Origin: Candidatus Pacearchaeota archaeon
Lineage (GTDB): Archaea > Nanoarchaeota > Nanoarchaeia > Pacearchaeales > GW2011-AR1
Assembly: GCA_002690445.1 (NCBI GenBank)
Contig: NZER01000195.1
Location: 1-19,362 of the forward strand
Reading direction: 5' to 3'
Length of the DNA: 19,362 bases
Position numbers and translations under genes: made by a program. Numbering within the stretch: the first letter of the stretch is position 1; each line of letters opens with the position of its first letter. The notes below the pieces were generated by a model that saw only the letters and a list, made by a program, of their open reading frames with translations, had not been told where the DNA came from and searched no databases. This document shows, piece after piece, positions 5,730 to 13,016 of this stretch.

Positions 5730-8197
5730 TATTGACAGCTTTCACATGTTCCGTCTATGTTGCAAGATTGTACAGCAGTATTAAGAGTATCAGTATCACC
5801 TGAGGCACTATGACTACCGTTACTACTAGTCGTAGCTTTTTCAATTTCGCTTGCCGCACGGTTTCTTAAATAATATGTACTCTTTAGCCCCAGCTTCTTT
5901 GCGTGAAAATAAAGATCATTTAAATATTTTAACGAAGTTTTATTATTAAACAAGTTTAAACTTTGCCCCATGTCTATCCATTTTTGGCGCGCAGCCCCGC
6001 ATTCAAGTAACTTAAATTGATCGTGGTCAAAGGCCGTGCAATATCTTTCCTTTAGGTCTTGCGGTATGTCACCGTTTAATCGCGTTAGATCGCCGTCTAC
6101 GGCCTTTATTGCGTCAATAAGGCCTTGGTTCCATATGTTTCTTTCGCGGCATTCTTTTATGAACCACTCGTTTACTATAGTAAGATTGCCGCTTTTATTT
6201 TCATATACAAATAAGACGGAAAAGTCTGGCTCAATACAGGGAGAGCACCCTTGTATGTAGGAAATTGTCGCTGTCGGGGCAATGGCCATGGTGTTGCTGT
6301 TGCGCATGCCATGTTCCTTTATGTGAGCACGAAGCTCTTTCCAGTCTAGGTCAGGGCAGTACTTCCTTCCTCGGTGGAGAATAGGCTTGTATTCATTCAT
6401 GTATTCCATTAGGCCTTTATAGGTGTCTGATGGTAGGATATTCTGATCCCAGAGAGATCCTTCGTAGGTAGAATACTGGCCTTTTTCTTTAGCTAGTTTG
6501 CTGGAGTTTGAGATGCAATGATATGAAATAAACTCATAAAGTTCATCGGAGAACTTGATAGCGTCATCTGAGGAAAAGTTAACCTTGTAGGAATGAAATA
6601 CGTCGGCCCAACCCATGCTTCCTGCTCCAACCGGACGATGAGAAAGGTTTGCTTTTTCTGCTTCAGCGGTAGGGTAGAAATTTAAATCAATTACGTTGTC
6701 TAGCATTCGCATTTGTGTTGCTATCGTTTTTGATAATTTTTTAAAATCTAGCTTGCCGTTTTGCTTAAGGTGTTCTTTAAGGTTAATGGAGCTTAGGTTA
6801 CAGACGGCCGTCTCGCCCACTTCGCTTTTTATACCGTTTTTAAATTGAGACGGCTTAGTGTGCAAAAAGATTTCAGTACAAAGATTAGAGCTATGAATAA
6901 CACCTTCGTGAGAGTTAGAATAACGCATGTTAGCGTTGTCTTTGAATGTCATCCAAGCGTGACCCGTCTCAAACAGGGATCTTAGCATTTTTTTCCATAG
7001 TTCTTTGGCATTAATAACGCGGAAGTTAGTCAATTCTCCATCGTCTGCTTGCTTGCAATATTTTTTGTACCTCTTGTCAAAGTTACTCCCGTAAAGCTCG
7101 TGTAGGTCTCTAACATCTGAAGGAGAAAAAAGATACCAGTCTTTATTTTTTTCTACATAATCAAAGAATAAATTCGGCAACCAGTTGGCAGTATTCATGT
7201 CGTGACATCTACGGCGTTCATCCCCCGTGTTCTTTTTAAGGTCAAGAAAATCTTCTATATCTAAATGCCAAGGCTCAAGATAAGCGCAGCCAGCACCGGG
7301 ACGTTTACCCCCTTGGTTAACTGCCACAAGTAAATCATTGTAAATTTTAAGCCAAGGTACAAGCCCGCTAGAAGTCCCATTTGTTCCTTTGATGTGAGAC
7401 CCAGAAGAACGAAAATTAGTGACATCAAAACCTAAGCCTCCTGCGTATTTAGATTTTCGAGCCTCTTGCCATGCGCCCTCAAATATGCCATCGATGCTAT
7501 CATCGAAAGTGTTGAGATAGCAAGAACTAAGCTGACTATGAGTAGTCCCGCTATTAAAAAGAGTGGGTGTAGAAGGGCATAGTAAAAATTTTGAAATGGT
7601 TTCATAAAATTCTATAGCTTTTTGCTCCTTGTTTTTTTCATTAAGAGCAAGCCCCATGGCTACCCTCATCCAGAATGACTGCGGAGCTTCTAGCCTTCGG
7701 TTGTTTATCTGGAGTAGGTAGCGGTCATAAAGGGTCTGTAGTCCAAGGTATTTAAATTTATAATCTCTGCATAGTTTGAGGGATTCTGAGAGTTTTTTTA
7801 AATCAAAATCTAAAAGCTTTTTGGAGAGAATTCCTTCTTTTACTAAAAGTTTAACGTTCTTTATAAAGGCTAAGCGATATTGATGATCAAAGGCGTCCTT
7901 GTCCACGCTACTGCCGAAGACTTCTTTATGTACATTAAAGAGCAAGAGCTTAGAGGCAACAAAATTATAATTAGGTTCCTTTTCTATTTTTTGACGCGCA
8001 GATAGAATGAGAGCCTTGTCTATCTCCTTGGTTGTAATCTTGTCGTATAGCTGAACGTGAGCGTCTAGTACAACTTCGCTGGCGGAAACTCCTTCTAGGT
8101 TTTCACACGCTCTCTCGGCGCAAAGGTTAATTTTATTTATGTCAAGGTCTTGGAGTCGTCCGTTTCTTTTCTTAACATAGGTTACAGAATCGCTCAT
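5729..8197 (-). CDS. nrdA: Ribonucleotide reductase, class I large subunit
   Basis: This 822-residue protein is the catalytic alpha subunit that reduces ribonucleoside diphosphates to deoxy forms. An ATP-cone allosteric domain occupies about residues 5-95. In the catalytic barrel the redox pair is Cys226 (SSCYLNT) and Cys466 (AVCNLSS). The active-site trio is Asn438, Cys440 and Glu442 in NLCTEI, Cys440 being the thiyl-radical residue. The tandem tyrosines of the radical path are in STYYLRNR (about 775-776). The C-terminus ends in CESC (818-821), the thioredoxin/glutaredoxin-exchange pair. All key residues are present, so the enzyme should be active if paired with the class Ic-like NrdB. It heads the operon nrdA, small gene, nrdB, lipoprotein. 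A presence of the ATP cone suggests normal dATP feedback, which some phage enzymes have lost. Confidence 0.97.
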   Translation of the reverse strand: MSDSVTYVKKRNGRLQDLDINKINLCAERACENLEGVSASEVVLDAHVQLYDKITTKEIDKALILSARQKIEKEPNYNFVASKLLLFNVHKEVFGSSVDKDAFDHQYRLAFIKNVKLLVKEGILSKKLLDFDLKKLSESLKLCRDYKFKYLGLQTLYDRYLLQINNRRLEAPQSFWMRVAMGLALNEKNKEQKAIEFYETISKFLLCPSTPTLFNSGTTHSQLSSCYLNTFDDSIDGIFEGAWQEARKSKYAGGLGFDVTNFRSSGSHIKGTNGTSSGLVPWLKIYNDLLVAVNQGGKRPGAGCAYLEPWHLDIEDFLDLKKNTGDERRRCHDMNTANWLPNLFFDYVEKNKDWYLFSPSDVRDLHELYGSNFDKRYKKYCKQADDGELTNFRVINAKELWKKMLRSLFETGHAWMTFKDNANMRYSNSHEGVIHSSNLCTEIFLHTKPSQFKNGIKSEVGETAVCNLSSINLKEHLKQNGKLDFKKLSKTIATQMRMLDNVIDLNFYPTAEAEKANLSHRPVGAGSMGWADVFHSYKVNFSSDDAIKFSDELYEFISYHCISNSSKLAKEKGQYSTYEGSLWDQNILPSDTYKGLMEYMNEYKPILHRGRKYCPDLDWKELRAHIKEHGMRNSNTMAIAPTATISYIQGCSPCIEPDFSVLFVYENKSGNLTIVNEWFIKECRERNIWNQGLIDAIKAVDGDLTRLNGDIPQDLKERYCTAFDHDQFKLLECGAARQKWIDMGQSLNLFNNKTSLKYLNDLYFHAKKLGLKSTYYLRNRAASEIEKATTSSNGSHSASGDTDTLNTAVQSCNIDGTCESCQ

Positions 8198-8214
8198 CAG
8201 TGAAGTCCTAACTT

Positions 8215-8224
8215 AACTTAAGTT
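8215..8224. promoter_or_regulatory. Perfect 10-bp palindrome upstream of nrdA
   Basis: AACTTAAGTT lies 18 bases upstream of the nrdA start codon in the 59-base gap between nrdA and the glycosyltransferase gene. It is flanked by further TTAA words. It could be a regulator site for the nrd operon, but AT-rich gaps produce such palindromes by chance. I found no convincing promoter in this gap. Confidence 0.25.
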
Positions 8225-8256
8225 TAAGGGATATTTTTGAAAAATAAAGAACAAAA

Positions 8257-9534
8257 TTAAATTTCTCTTCCGTTAGGCAAGGACTTGTTGTGGTCCCAAG
8301 GAATTTTAACTAAGTGTGCCTTGGTGTACTTTATCTTATGGAATTTATGCCAATCTGACGGAAAGTAATCTAGTATTCTGTTGAGCTGAAATTTAACAGG
8401 GGTGCCTATGAAGTGAGCCTGTTGAGCTTTAGTGTAATACCAGAAGCTGTTGCTATTCCAGAAACTTACATGGGTTGGATCTTGAAATGCTCCGCGACCA
8501 TCTGTCGAGGGTACCTCAATCAAGGCCCACCCAAACGGCGCTAGACATCTATGCATTTCTTTCATGGTATTAATTGGGTCCTTTAGGTGCTCTAAGGCGT
8601 CCTGACATCGAAATAATCCCACCGTGCCATCTTCGAAGGGCCAGTTCGGTTGGTCTAAGTCGAACTCTATGTCTTCGTCGTTCAATTTCCTTTTGTCGAT
8701 GCCGACATACCCTTCTGGTTTATTGTTGAAAGAGCAAAGGTCAACTTTAAAGTGCCCCGCGTCGTCGCACCATTTTTCAACCATCCCTTGAATATATTTA
8801 TCGTGAAGGTCGTGTGTTAACTCTTGAATTTTTTCATTTTTATCCCCGTAAGCAGTATTGTCTTGATGGAAATAGTATTTATACAGGGGCTCCGGTATGT
8901 GTCCGCATTTTCCTTCAGTGTATGTTCTACAGAGCAGGTCGAAGTCATCGCATATATCCATGCTCGGGTCATGGCCACCTATGCTCTCGTAAAAATCTTT
9001 TTTCCAAGCTCTTACGTGATCTGGCGCATACCAGATGTAAGAAAAAGCTAATGGAGATGGCTCAAAGGATGGGTGGTATTTCTTTCCGTCTTTTTCTCCC
9101 TGTTGCCACCCCATCATGGGGTTAAACGGGGTTTGAAACTCTTCTTTTCCGTCTTCACTAACTCTTACGGAGTAGTCGGAAGAGTAAACGAAGTCGGCAT
9201 TAGTTTCGTCAAACTTTTTAGCAAGCTCTTCTAGGCAATTTGGTTCCAAGGCGTCATCGTGATCAAGTTCTACCAGAATTTCTCCGTTAGCATTTCTGCA
9301 GCACTCCATTTTGAGGTATCCAATGTTTTTATTGTTAACTTGAAAGAATTCTACGAACTTATAATTTATTTTTTTCTTTTTAATTTTTTCTTCAAGTTTG
9401 CTTTGTTCCTTTTTTGCTTCATTGTTTAACAGGAGCACCCATTCGAAGTCTTTAAATGTTTGGTTTTCGAGACTCTCAAGTGGTCGATCGATATGCTTGA
9501 GATCGTGGGACGGTGTGAATACAGAAAATTTCAT
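8257..9534 (-). CDS. Two-domain GT2 glycosyltransferase with C-terminal methyltransferase-like domain
   Basis: The 425-residue product has an N-terminal GT-A domain of glycosyltransferase family 2 (about 1-240): it begins FSVFTPSHD, has the typical S-E-NQTF-D-EW stretch, and shows the nucleotide-sugar/metal motif DHDD at 91-94. The C-terminal part (about 255-400) has the order of a class I SAM methyltransferase: a VDLCSFNNKPEGYVGID region, an acidic end of strand 2, then QDALEHLKDP and a WALIEVPS strand. The glycine-rich SAM loop, normally like LGCG, is here LCSF, so SAM binding may be lost or altered. Its start overlaps the FmdB-like gene by four bases. Likely substrates are surface glycans, virion proteins or modified DNA bases; the sequence does not decide. 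Domain calls are firm, methyltransferase activity doubtful. Confidence 0.88.
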   Translation of the reverse strand: MKFSVFTPSHDLKHIDRPLESLENQTFKDFEWVLLLNNEAKKEQSKLEEKIKKKKINYKFVEFFQVNNKNIGYLKMECCRNANGEILVELDHDDALEPNCLEELAKKFDETNADFVYSSDYSVRVSEDGKEEFQTPFNPMMGWQQGEKDGKKYHPSFEPSPLAFSYIWYAPDHVRAWKKDFYESIGGHDPSMDICDDFDLLCRTYTEGKCGHIPEPLYKYYFHQDNTAYGDKNEKIQELTHDLHDKYIQGMVEKWCDDAGHFKVDLCSFNNKPEGYVGIDKRKLNDEDIEFDLDQPNWPFEDGTVGLFRCQDALEHLKDPINTMKEMHRCLAPFGWALIEVPSTDGRGAFQDPTHVSFWNSNSFWYYTKAQQAHFIGTPVKFQLNRILDYFPSDWHKFHKIKYTKAHLVKIPWDHNKSLPNGREI

Positions 9535-9896
9535 AATGTTCTTGGTTTGTTTCCTGATTTATTGGGGTGAGCCTTGCCCGTCTTTTTTTCGTATTCGGTA
9601 ACCGTTTTTTGTTTTACTGGATCGATACCGTTGTCTTTAGAATTTTCTCTTTTTTTACTTAGTTCTCCTGAGAGATCCATCATTTCTCCAGCGGTCATGC
9701 CTTTCTTTGCTGTGTAGTCTACAAACTCCTGCTCAGAGAATGGATTTACACTTGTGTCTATGGCTGCGTTAGGTAAATTGAAGACCCTTTTCCATTCTAC
9801 ACCTTGGTCATCGACAAAGGTGTGCTTGTCTGTCATACCTTGTATAACTTCTATTACTTTACCGGTTTCTGGATGGCTGTATTCGTAAATGGGCAT
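9531..9896 (-). CDS. FmdB-like small protein lacking zinc-ribbon cysteines
   Basis: The 121-residue product begins MPIYEY and continues with the spacing and hydrophobic pattern of the FmdB/CxxC-CxxC family of putative regulatory proteins (short strand, VIQGMTDK, then KRVFNLPNAAI). The four zinc-binding cysteines of that family are absent: the first pair is replaced by SHPETG and the second by VDDQGVEW. The rest is a lysine-rich, probably disordered tail. It overlaps the glycosyltransferase genes on both sides (ATGA downstream, one shared base upstream), so it sits inside a glycosyltransferase operon. The biochemical role of the family is not known. Loss of the cysteines suggests a structural or protein-binding role without metal. 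Confidence 0.7.
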   Translation of the reverse strand: MPIYEYSHPETGKVIEVIQGMTDKHTFVDDQGVEWKRVFNLPNAAIDTSVNPFSEQEFVDYTAKKGMTAGEMMDLSGELSKKRENSKDNGIDPVKQKTVTEYEKKTGKAHPNKSGNKPRTL

Positions 9897-10978
9897 TATA
9901 TTTTTTTTAGTTCTTCCAGTATTCTATCAACCATTTTCTCGTAAGTAAATGTTTTTTGTAGGCTAATTCCTTTTTCGTTAACTGGGTTTTCTTTATATTT
10001 TTCAATAGCCTTTTCACACCCGTCTATAAAATCATCTTCGTTCCAGTTGGCGAAAGTCCCTTGGTTAAATTTAGTTCCTTTCTTAAAGAAAGCTTCGTCA
10101 TCTGAGTCGATTCTTCCATTTGGTTGGACTAACGTGGCGTTGTCTTTATTTGCCCAATCCTTATACGCGTGCGCGTCTAGGATTACGGCGTGCTTACCAA
10201 GCGCTACGGACTGAAACTCTGGCAAGCCCCATCCTTCGCCGCCCGACATTCCGATAACTATATTTCCGGAATTAAGAAAATCATTGTAAGTTTTATTTTT
10301 ATCTAGCCAGCTTAAAAATTGTACATTGTAATAAGTCTCTCCTTCTAGGCATGATTCAAAGCTGCTTTTATTCTTTTCCGGCTTCAGAAAACCGTTCCAG
10401 ATCGCGCACTGTAGGTAGTAGTTGCTGTTGTTTCCGTATTTTTTGACCCAAGCTTTTATTATTTTTTTGTGATGTTTTCTTTTTTCAAATTTACCGCATA
10501 GGTTAAATGTGATTCTGTCATCATTAAAATATTTTTTATTATTTATTTGAAAATTATGAGAATCAAAAGCTAAGGGTAGGACACCTACTTCAGCGCCGTG
10601 AGACTTGAATATTTCCGCAGTATAATTGTTACTTACAAAGGTTCTATTATTTTTAATTATATTTAACTCTTGGGCGGTGGGTAAATTCGTTTCGTAAAAA
10701 GTCAAAAGCATTTGCTTCTCACTGTATGATTGCAGCGAGTCATTCAAGTGCCATAAGCGAAAACAGGGGTTCTTTCTGTCATGGAAATAGGATTTACTTA
10801 TGCATCTGTAAATCCACTCTTCAAATTCTTGAGAATACTCTTGTGAGGCAAGAGAGACAGAACCAGCCATGGGAAACAAGGCCGGTTCCATCCCTCTAGC
10901 ATGTAATTCTCTTAAAAGAGATGTACCGATTTGACCGAAAGATGTTTCCGTTACCGGAACATTAACGGCAAACTCCAT
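9896..10978 (-). CDS. GT-B glycosyltransferase (GT1/GT4 type)
   Basis: The 360-residue product is a retaining glycosyltransferase of the GT4-like group. The C-terminal domain starts around 155 and has GKFEKRKHH at 162-170, corresponding to the G-L-KRKG loop, and the donor-binding region MSGGEGWGLPEFQSVALGK at about 244-262, where Glu248 and Glu254 are candidates for the acidic donor-binding pair of the family. The N-terminal acceptor domain is more divergent and begins directly on a strand (EFAVNVPV) with no membrane anchor, so the enzyme should be cytoplasmic. It shares one base with the downstream FmdB-like start and lies three bases from the upstream small gene. With the GT2 fusion it makes a two-enzyme sugar transfer pathway, target unknown. 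Confidence 0.87.
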   Translation of the reverse strand: MEFAVNVPVTETSFGQIGTSLLRELHARGMEPALFPMAGSVSLASQEYSQEFEEWIYRCISKSYFHDRKNPCFRLWHLNDSLQSYSEKQMLLTFYETNLPTAQELNIIKNNRTFVSNNYTAEIFKSHGAEVGVLPLAFDSHNFQINNKKYFNDDRITFNLCGKFEKRKHHKKIIKAWVKKYGNNSNYYLQCAIWNGFLKPEKNKSSFESCLEGETYYNVQFLSWLDKNKTYNDFLNSGNIVIGMSGGEGWGLPEFQSVALGKHAVILDAHAYKDWANKDNATLVQPNGRIDSDDEAFFKKGTKFNQGTFANWNEDDFIDGCEKAIEKYKENPVNEKGISLQKTFTYEKMVDRILEELKKI

Positions 10979-10981
10979 GTC

Positions 10982-11263
10982 CTAAAGAACTTCTTCAGTT
11001 CCTACTTCTGAAGAAACGGTTTCTTCCTGCTTGGAAGAACGAGGTTTCTGTTCGTCCACAGTGTAAATACGGAAATCTGGATGATTGTCCTTATTTTTAT
11101 GCCTGTTGGAGAATACAACAACTTTGAGGAGTTTTTCCTCTCCGTAATCGTCAACCTTTACATGCCCTGAGAAGAATTTCTGGGTGGCACTTTCCTTTTT
11201 CCAAAGGGCCCCTACTTCTCTTTTCTGCCAGTCTGTTTTATCTGTTTTGTTATCAGTACTCAT
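10982..11263 (-). CDS. DUF736-like small protein
   Basis: The 93-residue product has a core of about residues 12-70 with the pattern VGALWKKES, FFSGHVKV, EKLLKVVVFSN, KDNHPDFRIY. This resembles small all-beta phage and plasmid proteins of the DUF736 kind, in which the closing HPDYxxY segment is characteristic. The function of that family is not established; nucleic-acid binding has been proposed because of its OB-like strand pattern. The C-terminal 25 residues are acidic and serine-rich, as in single-stranded DNA-binding protein tails. It lies between the sigma-like gene (33-base gap) and the GT-B gene (three-base gap). Confidence 0.65.
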   Translation of the reverse strand: MSTDNKTDKTDWQKREVGALWKKESATQKFFSGHVKVDDYGEEKLLKVVVFSNRHKNKDNHPDFRIYTVDEQKPRSSKQEETVSSEVGTEEVL

Positions 11264-11296
11264 GATCCTTTGAATATAACATGTTTTTTTAAGATG

Positions 11297-11917
11297 TCAA
11301 ATCATATCTTGAGATTGTTTTGAGGTTATTTTCTTGTGAAGCATTTTCTTTCCTCTGTTATATAGGTTGATCGCTGTCTGGGTACTAGTGTTTATTTCTT
11401 TAGCTATAAAACTCCAAGTCGGCTTTCTATTCTCCTTTGATTCGTCGAAGAACCTTAGTTTAAATACTTTAGAGATACGTTTGTCTTTTAGGTTATCTAA
11501 GATATTAAAAACATACTCTTTGTCAAATTTATACTTTATTTCTTGATCGTGTATTTGCCTTGATTGACTGTCTAGTATTATCTGTAGCAATTCTTCTTCA
11601 GAGTTTACATATCTGTTGTTGGCATTTATTAAGCCGAGGCAGTAGTATTTCGTACAGTTTCCTAGCCACGTAGAGAATTTTGTTTTTCTGTTGTTTTTGT
11701 AAGAAGAGAGTGCTTTGAATATTACAAAATCTTTATCATTAAACATGTCTTGTTTCTTAATTCCCTTGGTATAGGCTGCGGGTATGTATTTTTGACATAT
11801 TTTATAGAATAATTTTTCATGCCTGCTGGCTAGAAGTTTGTAACTTTCATTGCATCCGTTTTTTTTAACTTTCCTTATTAAAGTGCTGTCTGCTGGTGTT
11901 ATCTTTTTCATGGTCAC
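11297..11917 (-). CDS. Sigma-70-like RNA polymerase sigma factor
   Basis: The 206-residue product has the order of a small two-domain sigma factor. An N-terminal region 2-like helical domain (about 20-100) contains ALSSYKNNRKTKFSTWLG, matching the conserved F-P-Y-KFSTWL helix that binds -10 DNA. A linker follows, and a C-terminal region 4-like helix-turn-helix (about 145-198) has PTWSFIAKEINTSTQTAINL. Phage proteins of this kind, such as T4 gp55, redirect host RNA polymerase to late promoters, and that is the likely role. The ATG at 11917 (or 11911) lies 53 bases inside the dNMP kinase gene, in another frame, so translation is probably coupled. I did not find a clear conserved late-promoter element in the window. 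Confidence 0.78.
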   Translation of the reverse strand: MTMKKITPADSTLIRKVKKNGCNESYKLLASRHEKLFYKICQKYIPAAYTKGIKKQDMFNDKDFVIFKALSSYKNNRKTKFSTWLGNCTKYYCLGLINANNRYVNSEEELLQIILDSQSRQIHDQEIKYKFDKEYVFNILDNLKDKRISKVFKLRFFDESKENRKPTWSFIAKEINTSTQTAINLYNRGKKMLHKKITSKQSQDMI

Positions 11918-12524
11918 CGATTAGCCATGCCATAAAGTCGTTTATGTATGGTTCTAATTGTTCTATTTGACCATTCTTAATAAACTCCCATTCGATTTGA
12001 AAGTCACTTTTTTCTTTTAGATTAGGATCATTTCTGGCTTCTTCGGAGTTTGCTGGCTCCCTAAAGCGCCTAGTTGGACCAATATAATTCACGGGTTTCT
12101 CTATGTGGACCGCATTTTCTATTGTATATTGAGAGACATGAACAAGTATGCCCCCAAGCTCGTTCTTTAACCAAGAAACCTCGTCATTTTCGTAGTCATC
12201 ATACCTTATGTCAGTGATAATCTTAAATTTAGAACGATTTCCTTTGATTACCTTATTGTGTAGCTTCTCAATCCAGTGCCTACCGTCCGAAAGCTTACGT
12301 TTGGTTGTTCCGTGAGCAACGAGGAACGGGCGAATGATCTCCTTTTCGTCTCTACTACAGTTAACGGAATCAATATGGTAGTGCATTCTGCACCATTGAT
12401 TGACTTCGTTTTTTAATTCAGTAGCTAGGGAATACCTTTCGCAGGGTAGTCTAGCTGAAAGAAAGTCACAGAAAGTATCCTTACCGGAACCCGCTACTCC
12501 TGATATACCTATTATCTTGTTCAT
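11865..12524 (-). CDS. Deoxynucleoside monophosphate kinase (T4 gp1-like)
   Basis: The 219-residue product is a P-loop kinase with Walker A GVAGSGKDT at 9-17, near the N-terminus as in T4 gp1 and related dNMP kinases. Further family-like features are the basic segment HGTTKRKLSDGRHWIEKL at 71-88, which should contact the monophosphate, and IITDIRYDDY at about 102-111 at the end of the Walker B-like strand. It would phosphorylate dNMPs to dNDPs and so work with dCMP deaminase and the reductase in dNTP supply. The start codon follows an AT-rich leader without Shine-Dalgarno, downstream of the structured RNA region. Its 3' end overlaps the sigma-like gene. Confidence is high for kinase, moderate for substrate. 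Confidence 0.82.
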   Translation of the reverse strand: MNKIIGISGVAGSGKDTFCDFLSARLPCERYSLATELKNEVNQWCRMHYHIDSVNCSRDEKEIIRPFLVAHGTTKRKLSDGRHWIEKLHNKVIKGNRSKFKIITDIRYDDYENDEVSWLKNELGGILVHVSQYTIENAVHIEKPVNYIGPTRRFREPANSEEARNDPNLKEKSDFQIEWEFIKNGQIEQLEPYINDFMAWLIGDHEKDNTSRQHFNKES

Positions 12525-12572
12525 ATATTATATAAAAATTATTTAAACTTTAAATCTAACAATCTTCGTGTA

Positions 12573-12588
12573 TGACTGCTTATCCTTT
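12573..12588. repeat. 16-base direct repeat, copy A
   Basis: TGACTGCTTATCCTTT occurs exactly here and again at 12771-12786, starts 198 bases apart. In both copies it is followed within about a dozen bases by a TTCCT-TTGAG-like sequence, so the similarity extends to about 27 bases with a short insertion. In the minus-strand RNA the repeat contains GGATAAG, which here pairs with CTTATCT (12629-12635) around the GAAAGCC hairpin. Confidence 0.9.
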
Positions 12589-12770
12589 AAATTTTTCCTT
12601 TGAGCTGAGAAAGCCTGTAAGGCTTTCGAGATAAGAACATAGCTGTCCACTAGGAGATAAATCTTACTCTTAACAAAGCCGCTTTAGTCCGTCGCGTTAA
12701 CCTCTTTTAGTCTCGCTCGCTGACTTGTTAAGCTATAGAGCTCTTTGTTTCTGCGGTGGGACTTTTCTTT

Positions 12771-12786
12771 TGACTGCTTATCCTTT
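12771..12786. repeat. 16-base direct repeat, copy B
   Basis: This is the second exact copy of the repeat at 12573-12588. In the minus-strand RNA it again follows a small hairpin (TCCTC/GAGGA with a TCAA loop), so hairpin plus A-rich stretch plus GGATAAGCAGTCA forms a repeated module of the structured region. Confidence 0.9.
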
Positions 12787-13016
12787 TTCCTCTTGAGAGG
12801 ATGAAGTTTCTAGCTTGAGTATTTCTACTCACATTAGCCTCAACTGTCGCTTTTTCCCGAAATAACAGTAGACTTATTAGGTCTAGTTGGCTAAGGTCTT
12901 TTTACGGGCCTGTGGTCTCTTACGAGTTCTGTGGAGATAACCTCCACAAGCTATTTCACCGCTAACAAAGAACTTTGAGAATCTTACCATCAATTTTTCA
13001 ATGAGCAAGATTTTTT

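Larger units (their letters stand above)
12550..13016 (-). ncRNA. Large structured non-coding RNA candidate
   Basis: No reading frame of useful length covers this 490-base gap, but it is dense in helices. Examples (plus coordinates): GAAAGCC/GGCTTTC 12609-12627; TGTGGAG/CTCCACA 12930-12948; GAGTA/TACTC 12817-12830; CTTAACAA with TTGTTAAG (12669-12676 and 12725-12732); TTAGCC with GGCTAA (12834-12839 and 12889-12894) enclosing two more hairpins. Strand evidence favours minus. The loops of two hairpins read GAAA and GTAA (GNRA) only on minus. In the helices 12579-12585/12629-12635 and 12980-12988/13004-13012 the imperfect pairs are G-U on minus but A-C on plus. It follows the FKBP stop codon directly and precedes the kinase gene in the same direction. 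A 16-base repeat occurs twice. I could not match it to tmRNA, RNase P RNA or a group I/II intron. The ends are approximate. Confidence 0.65.

Noticed and set aside
8814..9125. 103-residue plus-strand reading frame
   Set aside because: It is antisense to the GT2 domain; composition is that of an opposite-strand shadow.
12550..13016. tmRNA, RNase P RNA or group I/II intron in the structured region
   Set aside because: There is no tRNA-like acceptor with TTCGA and CCA. RNase P-like words GAGGAAA and ACAGAA occur on the minus strand but in the wrong order. No intron core or domain V-like hairpin is seen, and the region lies between complete genes.
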